A DNA stretch of 12,175 nucleotides from Bacteroidota bacterium (GTDB taxonomy: Bacteria; Bacteroidota; Bacteroidia; Bacteroidales; VadinHA17), in assembly GCA_030613125.1 (NCBI GenBank), contig JAUWMO010000069.1:1-12175 (forward strand), read 5' to 3'. Under the pieces are notes generated by a model. It was not told the DNA's origin and did not search any database. It saw only the letters and a program-made list of their open reading frames with translations. Position numbers and translations under genes: made by a program. Shown one piece after another: positions 4,857 to 12,175 of this stretch; positions within the stretch are counted from its first letter, which is position 1; each line of letters begins with the position of its first letter.

Positions 4857-7019
4857 ATGAAAACATTAGTCCGTACACTTCTATTTCTAATCATTCCAAT
4901 TAACCTGTTTTCACAAACAATACACCATGAGATAAAGGCAGGTATTGTTATCCAGGAACATCGTATTGAGGTTGTTGATGAAATATCTTTTCCAAAGGAA
5001 TATCTGATAGCCAACCCAGACCTGGTTTTTTCGCTTCATTCTGAACTTAAGGTCTATTCAATGGATAAAAAAACCGTGATTAAAGAAATTCCGGGCGAGG
5101 AAAACAAAGATGCCAGGGTTCCCATAAAAACATACAGAATTCAAGCACCAGGAAAGGACAAAGAGAGAGTTATATTAAGTATTGGTTATTCAGGGAAAAT
5201 CAATGATGACATCACTACCGGAGCTGCTGAATATGCCCGTGGATTTAGTGAGACAAGCGGTATAATATCGGAAAAAGGTATTTATTTAGCTGGCTCCACT
5301 CAATGGGTCCCGAAATTCAAAAATGTTGAACTAATAAGCTTCATACTGGATGTGACTATAGATCCGGAATGGAGCATTGTTTCCCAGGGAACAAGGACCA
5401 TTAATGAAACAAAGGAAGGGAAAAAATATATCCGCTATGAATCTCCCGAGCCCATGGATGAGATCTATTTAATTGGCGGAAAGTGGACCGAGTATTCGAT
5501 TCCCTCCGAAAAAGTTTTATTCCAGGCTTTTTTACGAACACCTGACGAAAAACTTGCAAATAAGTACCTGGGAGCTACGCAGAAGTATTTATCCATGTAT
5601 GAAAAAATGATCGGCCCTTACCCCTTCACAAAATTTGCCCTTGTGGAAAATTTTTGGGAAACTGGCTACGGAATGCCCTCTTTTACCTTACTTGGGCCAA
5701 AAGTTATTCGGTTTCCCTGGATTTTATACTCTTCCTACCCGCATGAACTTCTCCATAACTATTGGGGCAACGGAGTCTATGTTAATTATGAAAGCGGGAA
5801 CTGGTGTGAAGGGATAACCGTCTATATGGCCGACCATCTGCTAAAGGAGCAACAGGGACAGGGGGCTGAATACCGCCAGAGTACTCTTCAGAAATATACT
5901 GATTATGTAAACCAGGATAATGATTTCCCGCTCACTGAGTTTCTTTCTCGCAATAATTCCGCTGAGGAAGCTATAGGGTATGGTAAATGCCTGATGATGA
6001 ACAATATGCTTCGGACCACTTTTGGTGATGAGTTGTTTTTAAAGGCGTACTCGAAATTTTATACTGATTATAAGTTTAAAAAAGCAAGTTTTAAAGATAT
6101 TCAAAGTTGTTTTGAAGAAATCACCGGCACTGACCTTGCCTCTTTTTTCAAACAATGGACTGAAAGAACCGGGGCTCCATCCCTGGAATTATCAAATGTA
6201 GCTATAAAAAAGACCCGCTCTTCATATGATCTGTCATTTCATCTTGCTCAGACCCAATTGGAAGAAGTTTTTGAACTGGATATTCCTGTTTATGTTTACC
6301 TGGAAGGAAAAAGTGAAGTGAAGAGCATTTCCTTACAAATGAACAATAAAGCCCAGGATTTTCTCTTGATGTTTGAAAAAAAACCTGTCCGAATTGAGGT
6401 TGATCCAATGTTTCAGTTATTCCGGCGACTTGATCGAGATGAAGTTCCTACTACACTAACTCAACTCTTTGGTGCAAAGGAATCGGTACTGATACTACCT
6501 TCAAAAAGCCCATCAATTGCAAAATACAAGGATTTGGCTGAAGTTTGGAAGGGAACACAGGAAGCACAGGGGAAGATTATTGAAATTACTTATGATAATG
6601 AGCTCAATGAATTGCCAACAGATAAAATGGTGTGGGTATTCGGGTTTAACAATATATTTTCAGCATCTGTTGAAATCCCACAGAATTATATAAATGAATT
6701 ACCAACAGATAAAAAAAACCTGGTTGAGACTCTAAGACATGAGGGATCAGTTGTTTATGCAATTCAAAATCCAGGTAATAAAGATTTCACTCTGGGATTC
6801 GTTGGAACCAATAATCCTGAGGCTATAGAAGGACTTGGAAGGAAACTGCCCCATTACGGAAAATACTCTTATCTCGGATTTGAAGGAAACGAACCTCAAA
6901 ATAATTTAAAAGGGATATTTCCAACATTAGTATCTCCCTTGAATTACGCAATCCCCTTTAACGGCAAAATAATTCAAACTACTTCGAAAATAATTCCAAG
7001 GAAAGCTCTTACAGAATAG
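4857..7019 (+). CDS. Secreted M1-like zinc metallopeptidase (aminopeptidase N-related)
   Basis: A 720-residue exported protein. Residues 1-20 form a signal peptide ending near LFS-Q without a lipobox Cys, so a soluble periplasmic or secreted protein is likely. An M1-type beta-sandwich spans about 20-225. The catalytic domain carries HELLH (His296, Glu297, His300) and the third zinc ligand Glu318 in NWCEG. The gap is HEXXH-X17-E, one shorter than the X18 of classical M1 enzymes; I recall the same GNWCEG/GNWSEG form in a bacterial M1 subfamily, so this is probably not a defect. The usual GAMEN exopeptidase motif is replaced by ETGYGMPSFTLLG (268-280). Tyr375 in AIGYGKC is in the place of the M1 catalytic Tyr. 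The catalytic part ends about 445 (RTGAPSLEL), and the last 270 residues are a poorly recognised accessory region containing NELPTDK twice. It probably degrades peptides at the envelope. The next gene, an M28 peptidase, starts 85 bp on. Confidence 0.82.
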   Translation: MKTLVRTLLFLIIPINLFSQTIHHEIKAGIVIQEHRIEVVDEISFPKEYLIANPDLVFSLHSELKVYSMDKKTVIKEIPGEENKDARVPIKTYRIQAPGKDKERVILSIGYSGKINDDITTGAAEYARGFSETSGIISEKGIYLAGSTQWVPKFKNVELISFILDVTIDPEWSIVSQGTRTINETKEGKKYIRYESPEPMDEIYLIGGKWTEYSIPSEKVLFQAFLRTPDEKLANKYLGATQKYLSMYEKMIGPYPFTKFALVENFWETGYGMPSFTLLGPKVIRFPWILYSSYPHELLHNYWGNGVYVNYESGNWCEGITVYMADHLLKEQQGQGAEYRQSTLQKYTDYVNQDNDFPLTEFLSRNNSAEEAIGYGKCLMMNNMLRTTFGDELFLKAYSKFYTDYKFKKASFKDIQSCFEEITGTDLASFFKQWTERTGAPSLELSNVAIKKTRSSYDLSFHLAQTQLEEVFELDIPVYVYLEGKSEVKSISLQMNNKAQDFLLMFEKKPVRIEVDPMFQLFRRLDRDEVPTTLTQLFGAKESVLILPSKSPSIAKYKDLAEVWKGTQEAQGKIIEITYDNELNELPTDKMVWVFGFNNIFSASVEIPQNYINELPTDKKNLVETLRHEGSVVYAIQNPGNKDFTLGFVGTNNPEAIEGLGRKLPHYGKYSYLGFEGNEPQNNLKGIFPTLVSPLNYAIPFNGKIIQTTSKIIPRKALTE
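6606..6714 (+). repeat. Two near-identical 22-bp direct repeats inside the M1-like gene
   Basis: Bases 6606-6627 and 6693-6714 match at 21 of 22 positions and, in the same frame, both encode NELPTDK, 29 codons apart (residues about 584 and 613). The repeat preserves the frame. It may mark a small local duplication in the C-terminal accessory region, since the intervening sequence shows no further repetition. Confidence 0.6.
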
Positions 7020-7104
7020 CTACTATAGTGAATTTTTTCGTTAAGAATAAGAACATATTAATTCAATTAATTAGTTAATCAATAAACCAACAACACAAAT
7101 AGAA

Positions 7105-8895
7105 ATGAGAAAAATATTAATTGTTTTTGGAATTGTGATACTGGCTTTTGGGTGTACCCAAAGTGGTATTGATAATCCTGAGATCAGTATTGAAGAGCTC
7201 AACGAGCACATCAGCTTTCTTGCATCTGATTCGTTGAAGGGCAGAAAACCAGGTACTCCGGAGGGCAGGATCGCCGCAGAATATATCGGTGATCAGTTTC
7301 AGGCTTTTGGTTACGAAGAAATCACAGAGGATGGATATCAATATTTTGATGTTATCACCCAGGTTGTTGCAGGTGAAAACAACAGTCTGTTAACCGATGA
7401 ATTCTCAGGAACCATGGATGAAGATTTCAGACCTTTTAATTTTTCATCAAACTCTTCTGTTGAGGCAGAGGTTATATTTTGCGGTTTTGGATTTGATATC
7501 AACAAAAATGGAATTTCATGGTTTGATTATAAGGATATTGATGTAAACGGGAAATGGGTTATGATCCTGCGTGCCGATCCTGAACTTGATAATGACGAAA
7601 GCAAATTCATTCCTTATGCAAAGGACAGAGATAAAGTTCTTACTGCTAAGGATAAAGGCGCTGCCGGCGTTTTGTTTGTGTCGGGGGTGGAATATGATAA
7701 GAAAGATGAACTTGCAAAGCTTGAGTTAGACCAGCTTGGAACTAACTCCGGAGTTCCTGCTTTTCATATAACAAGATCTTTTGCAAATAAGATACTCAAG
7801 AAAAGTGGAAAGAAAATTGAGGATCTCGAAGCTTATCTTATTAAAGAAAAAAATCCGGTGTCATTCAATTGTGGTGTAACAGTGAAAGGTACATCAGAAA
7901 TTGAATATAAGAAAGTGAAAACACAAAATGTGATCGGCTTTCTTGAAGGAGGTGATCCGGTTCTGAAGGACCAGATAGTCGTGATCGGTGGCCATTACGA
8001 TCACCTGGGTTTTGGAGGCCCGAATTCCGGGTCAAGGGTGCCTGATGAACACGGGATCCACTACGGAGCCGATGATAATGCTTCTGGTATAGCAAGTGTT
8101 GTGGAAATAGCAGAAAGATTGGCAGCCAACAAAAGATCCCTGAAAAGGAGTGTCATAGTGATGGCTTTCGCAGCAGAAGAATTGGGCCTTTTGGGTTCAA
8201 AGTATTTTACTGATAACCCACCAGTTGATATGAAAAAAATCGTTGCAATGATCAATATCGACATGGTTGGCCGGCTGAAGGACAGTAACGAAATAATGGT
8301 AGGAGGCACAGGGACATCGCTCCAGGGAGAGGAATTATTGAATGTTCTGGTGGAAGGCAAAGACCTGAAGCTTGCCATGTCGCCAAATGGATTCGGTCCA
8401 TCAGACCATGCATCATTTTATGTTGAAGACATACCTGTATTCTTCTTTTCCACCGGAGCTCATGAAGATTACCATACACCGCAGGATGTGATTGCGAAAA
8501 TAAATTTTGAAGGATTAAAAGAACTCGATAATTTTATATATGAGCTTAGTTATAATCTGATAAACAGAGACAGTGCCCTGACTTTCCAGGAAGCAGGACC
8601 AATGCAACAAACAGGTGTCCGTCGTCGCTCCGGTGTGACCCTGGGATTTATGCCCAGTTTTACAAATACCGGCAATAAAGGTTTGGGAGTGGATGGAGTA
8701 ACACCAGGAAAGCCTGCCTGCCTTGGGGGAATAAAAAAGGGAGATATCATTACTGCAATTGAAGGAAAATCAATTAGCAATATATATGATTATATGGCCA
8801 GGATGAGCAAACTGGATTTTGGACAGACCATTACTGTAGATGTAATAAGAGAAGGGGAAAAACAAGTATTTCTGATCCAATTAGAGGATAAATAG
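7105..8895 (+). CDS. M28-family zinc aminopeptidase lipoprotein with PA insert and C-terminal PDZ domain
   Basis: A 596-residue lipoprotein: the signal is followed by lipobox LAFGC (Cys17). The N-terminal segment ISFLASDSLKGRKPGTPEG (36-54) is typical of Bacteroidota M28 lipoproteins. A PA (protease-associated) insert spans about 120-250 and should shape substrate access. The M28 core has all expected metal sites: GGHYDHLG (His297), GADDNASG (Asp323), AFAAEELG (Glu358 as base, Glu359 as ligand), NIDMVG (Asp386) and YHTPQD (His457). Residues about 510-594 form a PDZ domain (VTLGFMPSF, then GLGVDGVTPGKPA, then GGIKKGDIITAIEGK). M28 enzymes remove N-terminal residues using two zinc ions, here likely in the periplasm or on the cell surface. 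It lies between an M1-like peptidase and a ChaN-like gene in the same direction, suggesting joint peptide breakdown. Assignment is firm; the substrate is unknown. Confidence 0.92.
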   Translation: MRKILIVFGIVILAFGCTQSGIDNPEISIEELNEHISFLASDSLKGRKPGTPEGRIAAEYIGDQFQAFGYEEITEDGYQYFDVITQVVAGENNSLLTDEFSGTMDEDFRPFNFSSNSSVEAEVIFCGFGFDINKNGISWFDYKDIDVNGKWVMILRADPELDNDESKFIPYAKDRDKVLTAKDKGAAGVLFVSGVEYDKKDELAKLELDQLGTNSGVPAFHITRSFANKILKKSGKKIEDLEAYLIKEKNPVSFNCGVTVKGTSEIEYKKVKTQNVIGFLEGGDPVLKDQIVVIGGHYDHLGFGGPNSGSRVPDEHGIHYGADDNASGIASVVEIAERLAANKRSLKRSVIVMAFAAEELGLLGSKYFTDNPPVDMKKIVAMINIDMVGRLKDSNEIMVGGTGTSLQGEELLNVLVEGKDLKLAMSPNGFGPSDHASFYVEDIPVFFFSTGAHEDYHTPQDVIAKINFEGLKELDNFIYELSYNLINRDSALTFQEAGPMQQTGVRRRSGVTLGFMPSFTNTGNKGLGVDGVTPGKPACLGGIKKGDIITAIEGKSISNIYDYMARMSKLDFGQTITVDVIREGEKQVFLIQLEDK

Positions 8896-8903
8896 TATTT
8901 TTG
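8896..8903 (+). promoter_or_regulatory. -7-like promoter element for the ChaN-like gene
   Basis: TATTTTTG, directly after the M28 stop codon, matches TAnnTTTG perfectly and lies 34 bp before the ATG at 8938. No clear TTTG is present about 20 bases upstream; the nearest is TTTC at 8869-8872. The gene may therefore have its own promoter as well as read-through from the peptidase gene. Confidence 0.35.
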
Positions 8904-8937
8904 CCCTGATTTTTAAAAAATTAAATAAATAAATCAA

Positions 8938-9804
8938 ATGAAAAGATCAATCGTTATCTTATTTTTTGCTGCCCTTGTCAGCTTCGCTTTTAAAAATGAT
9001 AAACCTGCCTATAGCCTGTTTACAGCTGATGGTAAGCATGTAAGCTATAAAAAAATGATAAAAGAGTTGGCGTCAGCCGACCTGGTCTTTTTTGGTGAAT
9101 TACATGACAATCCCATCGGTCACTGGATGGAATATGAGATCACCAAAGATCTTTTTTCATCAAAACAAACTGAATTGGTGCTTGCTGCCGAGATGTTTGA
9201 ATCAGACAATCAGGTAATCCTTACAGAGTATCTTGATGGTAAGATTTCGGAAAAGAGCTTTGAAGCTGAAGCCAGAATATGGCCAAATTACAAAACAGAT
9301 TATAAACCGCTTGTTGAGTTTGCTAAAGAGAATGAACTCTTTTTTGTTGCTTCTAATGTACCTAGAAGATATGCTTCTTTAGTTCACAAAAATGGATTGG
9401 AGGCACTTGACAGCTTGTCTGATGAAGCAAAACAATTCCTGCCTCCTCTTCCAATAAAATATGATCCGGAAGTAAAATGCTATGCTGATATGTTGAATAT
9501 GCAAGGAATGGGTGGTCATGTAAATGAAAATTTTCCTAAAGCCCAGGCTATCAAAGATGCCACCATGGCACACTTTATCATGCAGAACTGGTCTGAAGGA
9601 AAGCTGGTGATTCATTATAACGGAAGTTATCATTCAAATAATTTTGAAGGAATAATCTGGCATATCCGGCAAAACAATCCTGATCTGAAGATCCTGACAA
9701 TTGCAAACGTTTTGCAGGAAGACCTTACAGAACTTGAGGAGGAAAATATGAACCTGGCAAATTATTTACTATGTGTTCCACCGTCGATGACAAGGACACG
9801 ATGA
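8938..9804 (+). CDS. ChaN-like exported protein (haem-binding/iron-regulated family)
   Basis: A 288-residue protein with an N-terminal signal (residues about 4-18, no lipobox Cys), so probably periplasmic. It has the layout of the ChaN family (Cofac_haem_bdg): VFFGELHDNPIGHWMEYEI at 50-68, LVLAAEMFESDNQ at 80-92, the helical block FEAEARIWPNYKTDYKPLVEFA, FFVASNVPRRYASLV at 135-149, KDATMAHFIM at 206-215, and HYNGSYHS at 226-233. In Campylobacter ChaN, haem is bound by this fold between two monomers; whether this homologue binds haem or is an enzyme is not shown by sequence. Its length is close to the family norm. It follows the M28 gene by 42 bp with its own promoter-like element, and its stop codon touches the stop codon of the convergent META-lipoprotein gene with no spacer. 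Confidence 0.82.
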   Translation: MKRSIVILFFAALVSFAFKNDKPAYSLFTADGKHVSYKKMIKELASADLVFFGELHDNPIGHWMEYEITKDLFSSKQTELVLAAEMFESDNQVILTEYLDGKISEKSFEAEARIWPNYKTDYKPLVEFAKENELFFVASNVPRRYASLVHKNGLEALDSLSDEAKQFLPPLPIKYDPEVKCYADMLNMQGMGGHVNENFPKAQAIKDATMAHFIMQNWSEGKLVIHYNGSYHSNNFEGIIWHIRQNNPDLKILTIANVLQEDLTELEEENMNLANYLLCVPPSMTRTR

Positions 9805-10296
9805 TTAATCTTTAATTTCAAACATCTTAAAAACCATCAACGGATCCCGATCCTGATATAGGTAAAGTCTGGAGTTATTAATCTCATACCTTGATATTTT
9901 CTCAAGACTTAATAAAAAATAATCCTCAATCTTCATCTGAGGGCAAAATTTCTTAGTTGAGGCAATATGACTAAGTGTTAAGGAATCTTCTGACTGCTGA
10001 TAAGAACCAAAAAAACGATTGCAGCTTGCAAAGCCTCTGAATCGCCTCTCCTCGTTCTGATTAAAATCAATCCAGATTTGAACCATAATCTCAGATTCCC
10101 ATCCTTCCATCTCCAGTAACATCCATCCTGTATCTGTCAGTCCGGACTTATCAGTTAATAACTCATCTTCTCCTTCCATGACCACTACTGTTCCCTTTTG
10201 CTCCACATTTTCCTTTTTATTTTCATTTGAATACTTACATCCAATCTGAAACAGTATAAAAATAATTATCAGTAAGGTAAATCTTAATTTATTCAT
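9805..10296 (-). CDS. META-domain (HslJ-like) lipoprotein
   Basis: A 163-residue lipoprotein with lipobox FQIGC (Cys20) after a strongly hydrophobic stretch. Residues 21-52 are a charged linker rich in Glu and Lys. A META/HslJ domain follows: DTGWMLLEMEGW (55-66), FRGFASCNRFFGSYQ (86-100), LTLSHIASTKKFCPQ (106-120), EDYFLLSLEKISRYEI, and a final LYLYQDRDPLMVFKM. Cys92 and Cys118 sit at the two conserved META cysteine positions and may form a disulfide. META-domain proteins are linked to heat-shock or antibiotic tolerance in E. coli (HslJ) and to virulence in Leishmania, but no biochemical activity is established. The stop codon begins at the base right after the ChaN-like gene's stop, and no terminator separates the two convergent genes. 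The upstream gene ends 93 bp away and may share its transcript. Confidence 0.82.
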   Translation of the reverse strand: MNKLRFTLLIIIFILFQIGCKYSNENKKENVEQKGTVVVMEGEDELLTDKSGLTDTGWMLLEMEGWESEIMVQIWIDFNQNEERRFRGFASCNRFFGSYQQSEDSLTLSHIASTKKFCPQMKIEDYFLLSLEKISRYEINNSRLYLYQDRDPLMVFKMFEIKD

Positions 10297-10331
10297 ACAT
10301 TGAAAATTTACTCATTTTGGTTTGGGATGAT

Positions 10332-10364
10332 GAGGGATTTATCAGGAATACTTCTTTATCCCTC
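10332..10364 (-). other. Stem-loop between two minus-strand lipoprotein genes
   Basis: GAGGGAT (10332-10338) and ATCCCTC (10358-10364) form a 7-bp stem around a 19-base loop. It lies 25 bp after the stop of the 124-residue lipoprotein gene and before the META gene. The minus-strand continuation has no T-tract, so this would be at most a weak terminator, processing site or attenuator. Confidence 0.3.
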
Positions 10365-10389
10365 CTCAATATCAGGCAGGTATCCGTGT

Positions 10390-10764
10390 TTAACGTCCGA
10401 ATTCATCTAACATCAATGTATCAAGATGTATCACATAATACCCACTGTACATAGCAGGATTGGTTTTTTTAATACAATCATCTGCTACAGGTCCTGATAT
10501 TAATACTTTTTCCCCGGATTTAAATTCGGTGATCATATCCCATTTTTCAACCGGATTACAAAGCGTAAAATTTCCATAAATATCTCTAGGAGTGAAATAA
10601 GCATATTTAGTCCCTTCATCATAATATATAAAACCCGGTTCATCCTTAAGGGTAAAAAGGATATCTCCGTCATCACATCCACATTTTTCCTTATTGCAAC
10701 CGTAATTAACAGAAAGCGAAACAAGGAACATAATCAATAATATGAAGCCATAAATTTTTTTCAT
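10390..10764 (-). CDS. Small lipoprotein of unknown function with Cys-rich N-terminus
   Basis: I do not recognise a family. The 124-residue product has a signal peptide (hydrophobic residues about 5-19) and a lipobox-like VNYGC, so Cys23 is probably lipidated. Just after it come Cys28 and Cys30 (CNKEKCGCDDGD), which could bind a metal or form a disulfide; two more cysteines lie later (FTLCNP and DDCIKK). The mature part of about 100 residues is a short beta-rich domain by eye, with FTLKDEPGFIYYDEG, KYAYFTPRD, GEKVLISGPV and a tyrosine-rich YSGYYVIHLDTL near the end. It starts 30 bp after the acyl-CoA dehydrogenase stop and precedes the META lipoprotein by 93 bp, all on one strand. A GATATTTG (7 of 8 to TAnnTTTG, bases 10780-10787) lies upstream and could be its own promoter. 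Confidence 0.7.
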   Translation of the reverse strand: MKKIYGFILLIMFLVSLSVNYGCNKEKCGCDDGDILFTLKDEPGFIYYDEGTKYAYFTPRDIYGNFTLCNPVEKWDMITEFKSGEKVLISGPVADDCIKKTNPAMYSGYYVIHLDTLMLDEFGR

Positions 10765-10794
10765 AACGCTTAAGATTTACAAATATCTGCAAGT

Positions 10795-12175
10795 TTAAAA
10801 CTTATATGTATTATCTTCAATCAACCGGTCAGCAATCCTTCTCCTGGCATCTTTTGTATTTACACCATCGGTTTTAGTCAGATGTTCAACAGCACTGATA
10901 TATTCATTGATATTCTCTAATCCTTCTATTGCATAGAGTACATCCAAAGATGCTTTTCTGATCAAAGATGCAGCATCATAGATACAAATGTCAACTATGT
11001 CTTCATATACACCGATGTGACCAGTTCCCTTCATACTTTCAAGTTTTTGAACTCTTAACAAAGTAGACTCTGCAACATAAACATTCATTAAGATATCGGA
11101 AAGTCTGTTCAAAATTTCCTGCTCAAATATCAATTTCCGCTGAAATTTTTCAGTAGAAATATGAATAAGCATAAGTGCCACCTTTTTATAGTTTTTTATA
11201 AAAAACTCTTTTCGCTTGTAATAATCTGTTGCTTCATTTTTAGACTTAATCAGGTTATTTAAATCATCTGCAATCTTCTTTGCTTCACCAAACAGGTCAA
11301 ATTCTTTTTTTGCACCACGTTTTAATAGAGTATCTACAACAAGTATCCTGTTTATCTCATTAGTACCCTCAAAGATCCTGTTAATTCGTGAATCCCTGTA
11401 ACCTCTTTCAACAGGCATTTCTGCTGAATAGCCCATTCCCCCATAGATTTGAACAGCTTCATCCACAACATAATCAAGGGCTTCTGACCCAAACACCTTT
11501 AAAATTGCAGCCTCAACTGCAAACTGGGCATATGCGATTATCATTGCTTTTTCTTTGGAACATTCGCTAAGGTTCTGTTCAAAAGTTTCATCAACATTTC
11601 CACTAACTCTGTACGCTGCCGATTCATTTGTGAATGTTTTTATTACCTGCTCTGCAAGTTTATGCTTAATAGAGCCGAAACTGGAGATAAAAGAACCAAA
11701 TTGTTTCCTTTCATTAGCATACTTCACTGATTGTGTTATAGTTAACCTGGCAGCTCCCAGTATATTGCATCCGAGCTTAATTCTACCCATATGAAGAATA
11801 TTAAGGGCAATACGGAATCCTTCTCCTCTGGCACCTAAAAGATTATCAACCGGCACTTTGCAGTCATTAAAAAAGACCTGTCGGGTTGACGATCCTTTAA
11901 TCCCCATCTTCTTTTCTTCAGGGTTTAAAACGATTCCCGGAAAATCTTTTTCAACAATAAAAGCACTCAAAACCCGATCATTATCAATTTTAGCAAATAC
12001 TGTAAAAACATCAGCAAATCCGCTATTAGTAATCCACATTTTTTGACCGTTCAAAATGTAGTGCTTTCCATCATTTGACAATACGGCTTTGGTCTTTCCT
12101 GAGTTTGCATCTGACCCTGCACCTGGTTCTGTTAAACAATATGCACCCATCCATTCACCACTGGCCAACTTTGGA
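10795..12175 (-). CDS. Acyl-CoA dehydrogenase, long form (5' end outside window)
   Basis: The frame stays open to the window edge. The apparent start at 12166-12168 is an internal TTG, preceded in frame by codons for P and K, so the gene is truncated at its 5' end. About 459 residues are visible. FAD-binding signatures come first: GAYCLTEPGAGSDA and KMWITNSG, then KMGIKGSSTRQVFF. The C-terminal helical domain has KYANERKQFG and QIYGGMGYSAEMPVERGYRD. In RIFEGTNEINR the Glu (about residue 267 of the visible part) is the expected catalytic base. A further 180 or so residues after this make it the long type, like VLCAD/ACAD9 and the roughly 600-residue enzymes of Bacteroidota. It oxidises acyl-CoA to the trans-2-enoyl form, passing electrons to ETF, in fatty-acid beta-oxidation. 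Chain-length preference cannot be judged from sequence. Two small lipoprotein genes lie downstream on the same strand. Confidence 0.92.
   Translation of the reverse strand, partial: PKLASGEWMGAYCLTEPGAGSDANSGKTKAVLSNDGKHYILNGQKMWITNSGFADVFTVFAKIDNDRVLSAFIVEKDFPGIVLNPEEKKMGIKGSSTRQVFFNDCKVPVDNLLGARGEGFRIALNILHMGRIKLGCNILGAARLTITQSVKYANERKQFGSFISSFGSIKHKLAEQVIKTFTNESAAYRVSGNVDETFEQNLSECSKEKAMIIAYAQFAVEAAILKVFGSEALDYVVDEAVQIYGGMGYSAEMPVERGYRDSRINRIFEGTNEINRILVVDTLLKRGAKKEFDLFGEAKKIADDLNNLIKSKNEATDYYKRKEFFIKNYKKVALMLIHISTEKFQRKLIFEQEILNRLSDILMNVYVAESTLLRVQKLESMKGTGHIGVYEDIVDICIYDAASLIRKASLDVLYAIEGLENINEYISAVEHLTKTDGVNTKDARRRIADRLIEDNTYKF

Noticed and set aside
8061..8378. 105-codon minus-strand open frame inside the M28 peptidase gene
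   Set aside because: It is antisense to the metal-binding core of the peptidase and shows no motif or start context of its own.
8902..8937. Possible terminator between the M28 and ChaN-like genes
   Set aside because: There is an A/T-rich run but no stem preceding it, so no intrinsic terminator can be supported.
10791..10803. AAGTTT-A-AAACTT palindrome over the acyl-CoA dehydrogenase stop codon
   Set aside because: It is short and AT-only except for one G/C pair, with no T-tract; too weak to call an operator or terminator.
1..12175. Search by eye for CRISPR arrays, tRNA/rRNA genes, transposases, integrases and attachment repeats
   Set aside because: No spaced direct-repeat series, cloverleaf, IS-like terminal repeats or recombinase motifs were seen; the two gene stubs are not accompanied by mobile-element sequence.

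Overview
The window looks like chromosomal DNA from a free-living or environmental member of the Bacteroidota, probably near Bacteroidales/Marinilabiliales. The DNA is AT-rich and start codons follow A-rich stretches with no clear Shine-Dalgarno. Several leaders carry perfect or near-perfect TAnnTTTG (-7) elements. Many products are lipoproteins with a short Bacteroidota-style lipobox, and the protein families (Omp85 barrel, M28 with PA and PDZ, META lipoprotein, long acyl-CoA dehydrogenase) fit the phylum. Taxonomy here is inferred from style and not from a database search.

Layout. (1) 1-848 is the 3' end of an Omp85/BamA-like outer-membrane barrel gene. About 8 bases after its stop, in another frame, lies the orphan C-terminus of a D-aminoacylase-type amidohydrolase (about 856-1065), a gene remnant. 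(2) 1075-4465 is the most coherent module. A Crp/Fnr-type regulator (minus strand) faces, across a palindrome-rich 194-bp intergenic region, four plus-strand genes: a TusA-like sulfur carrier, a YeeE/YedE-type thiosulfate/sulfur transporter, and two rhodanese-fold lipoproteins. The first rhodanese keeps its active-site Cys; the second has Gly there. A strong hairpin at 4530-4564 closes the operon. The likely job is to import a sulfane-sulfur compound such as thiosulfate, hand the sulfur to the cytosolic carrier, and process or sense sulfur on the envelope side, under a regulator with an N-terminal cysteine cluster. (3) 4466-4856 is non-coding apart from the terminator, a short relic of an XRE/YozG-type HTH gene (about 4683-4766) and a promoter-like element. 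(4) 4857-9804 holds three exported proteins on the plus strand: an M1-like metallopeptidase, an M28 lipoprotein peptidase with PA and PDZ domains, and a ChaN-like protein. They may serve peptide degradation and haem/iron-related functions at the envelope. (5) 9805-12175, minus strand, contains a META-domain lipoprotein, a small Cys-containing lipoprotein of unknown function, and a long-type acyl-CoA dehydrogenase cut by the window edge.

No tRNA, rRNA, CRISPR array, insertion sequence or phage gene was recognised. The best candidate for an under-described system is region 2, especially the pairing of an active and a Cys-less rhodanese lipoprotein with TusA, YeeE and a cysteine-bearing Crp/Fnr regulator. 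The two gene relics are secondary points of interest.
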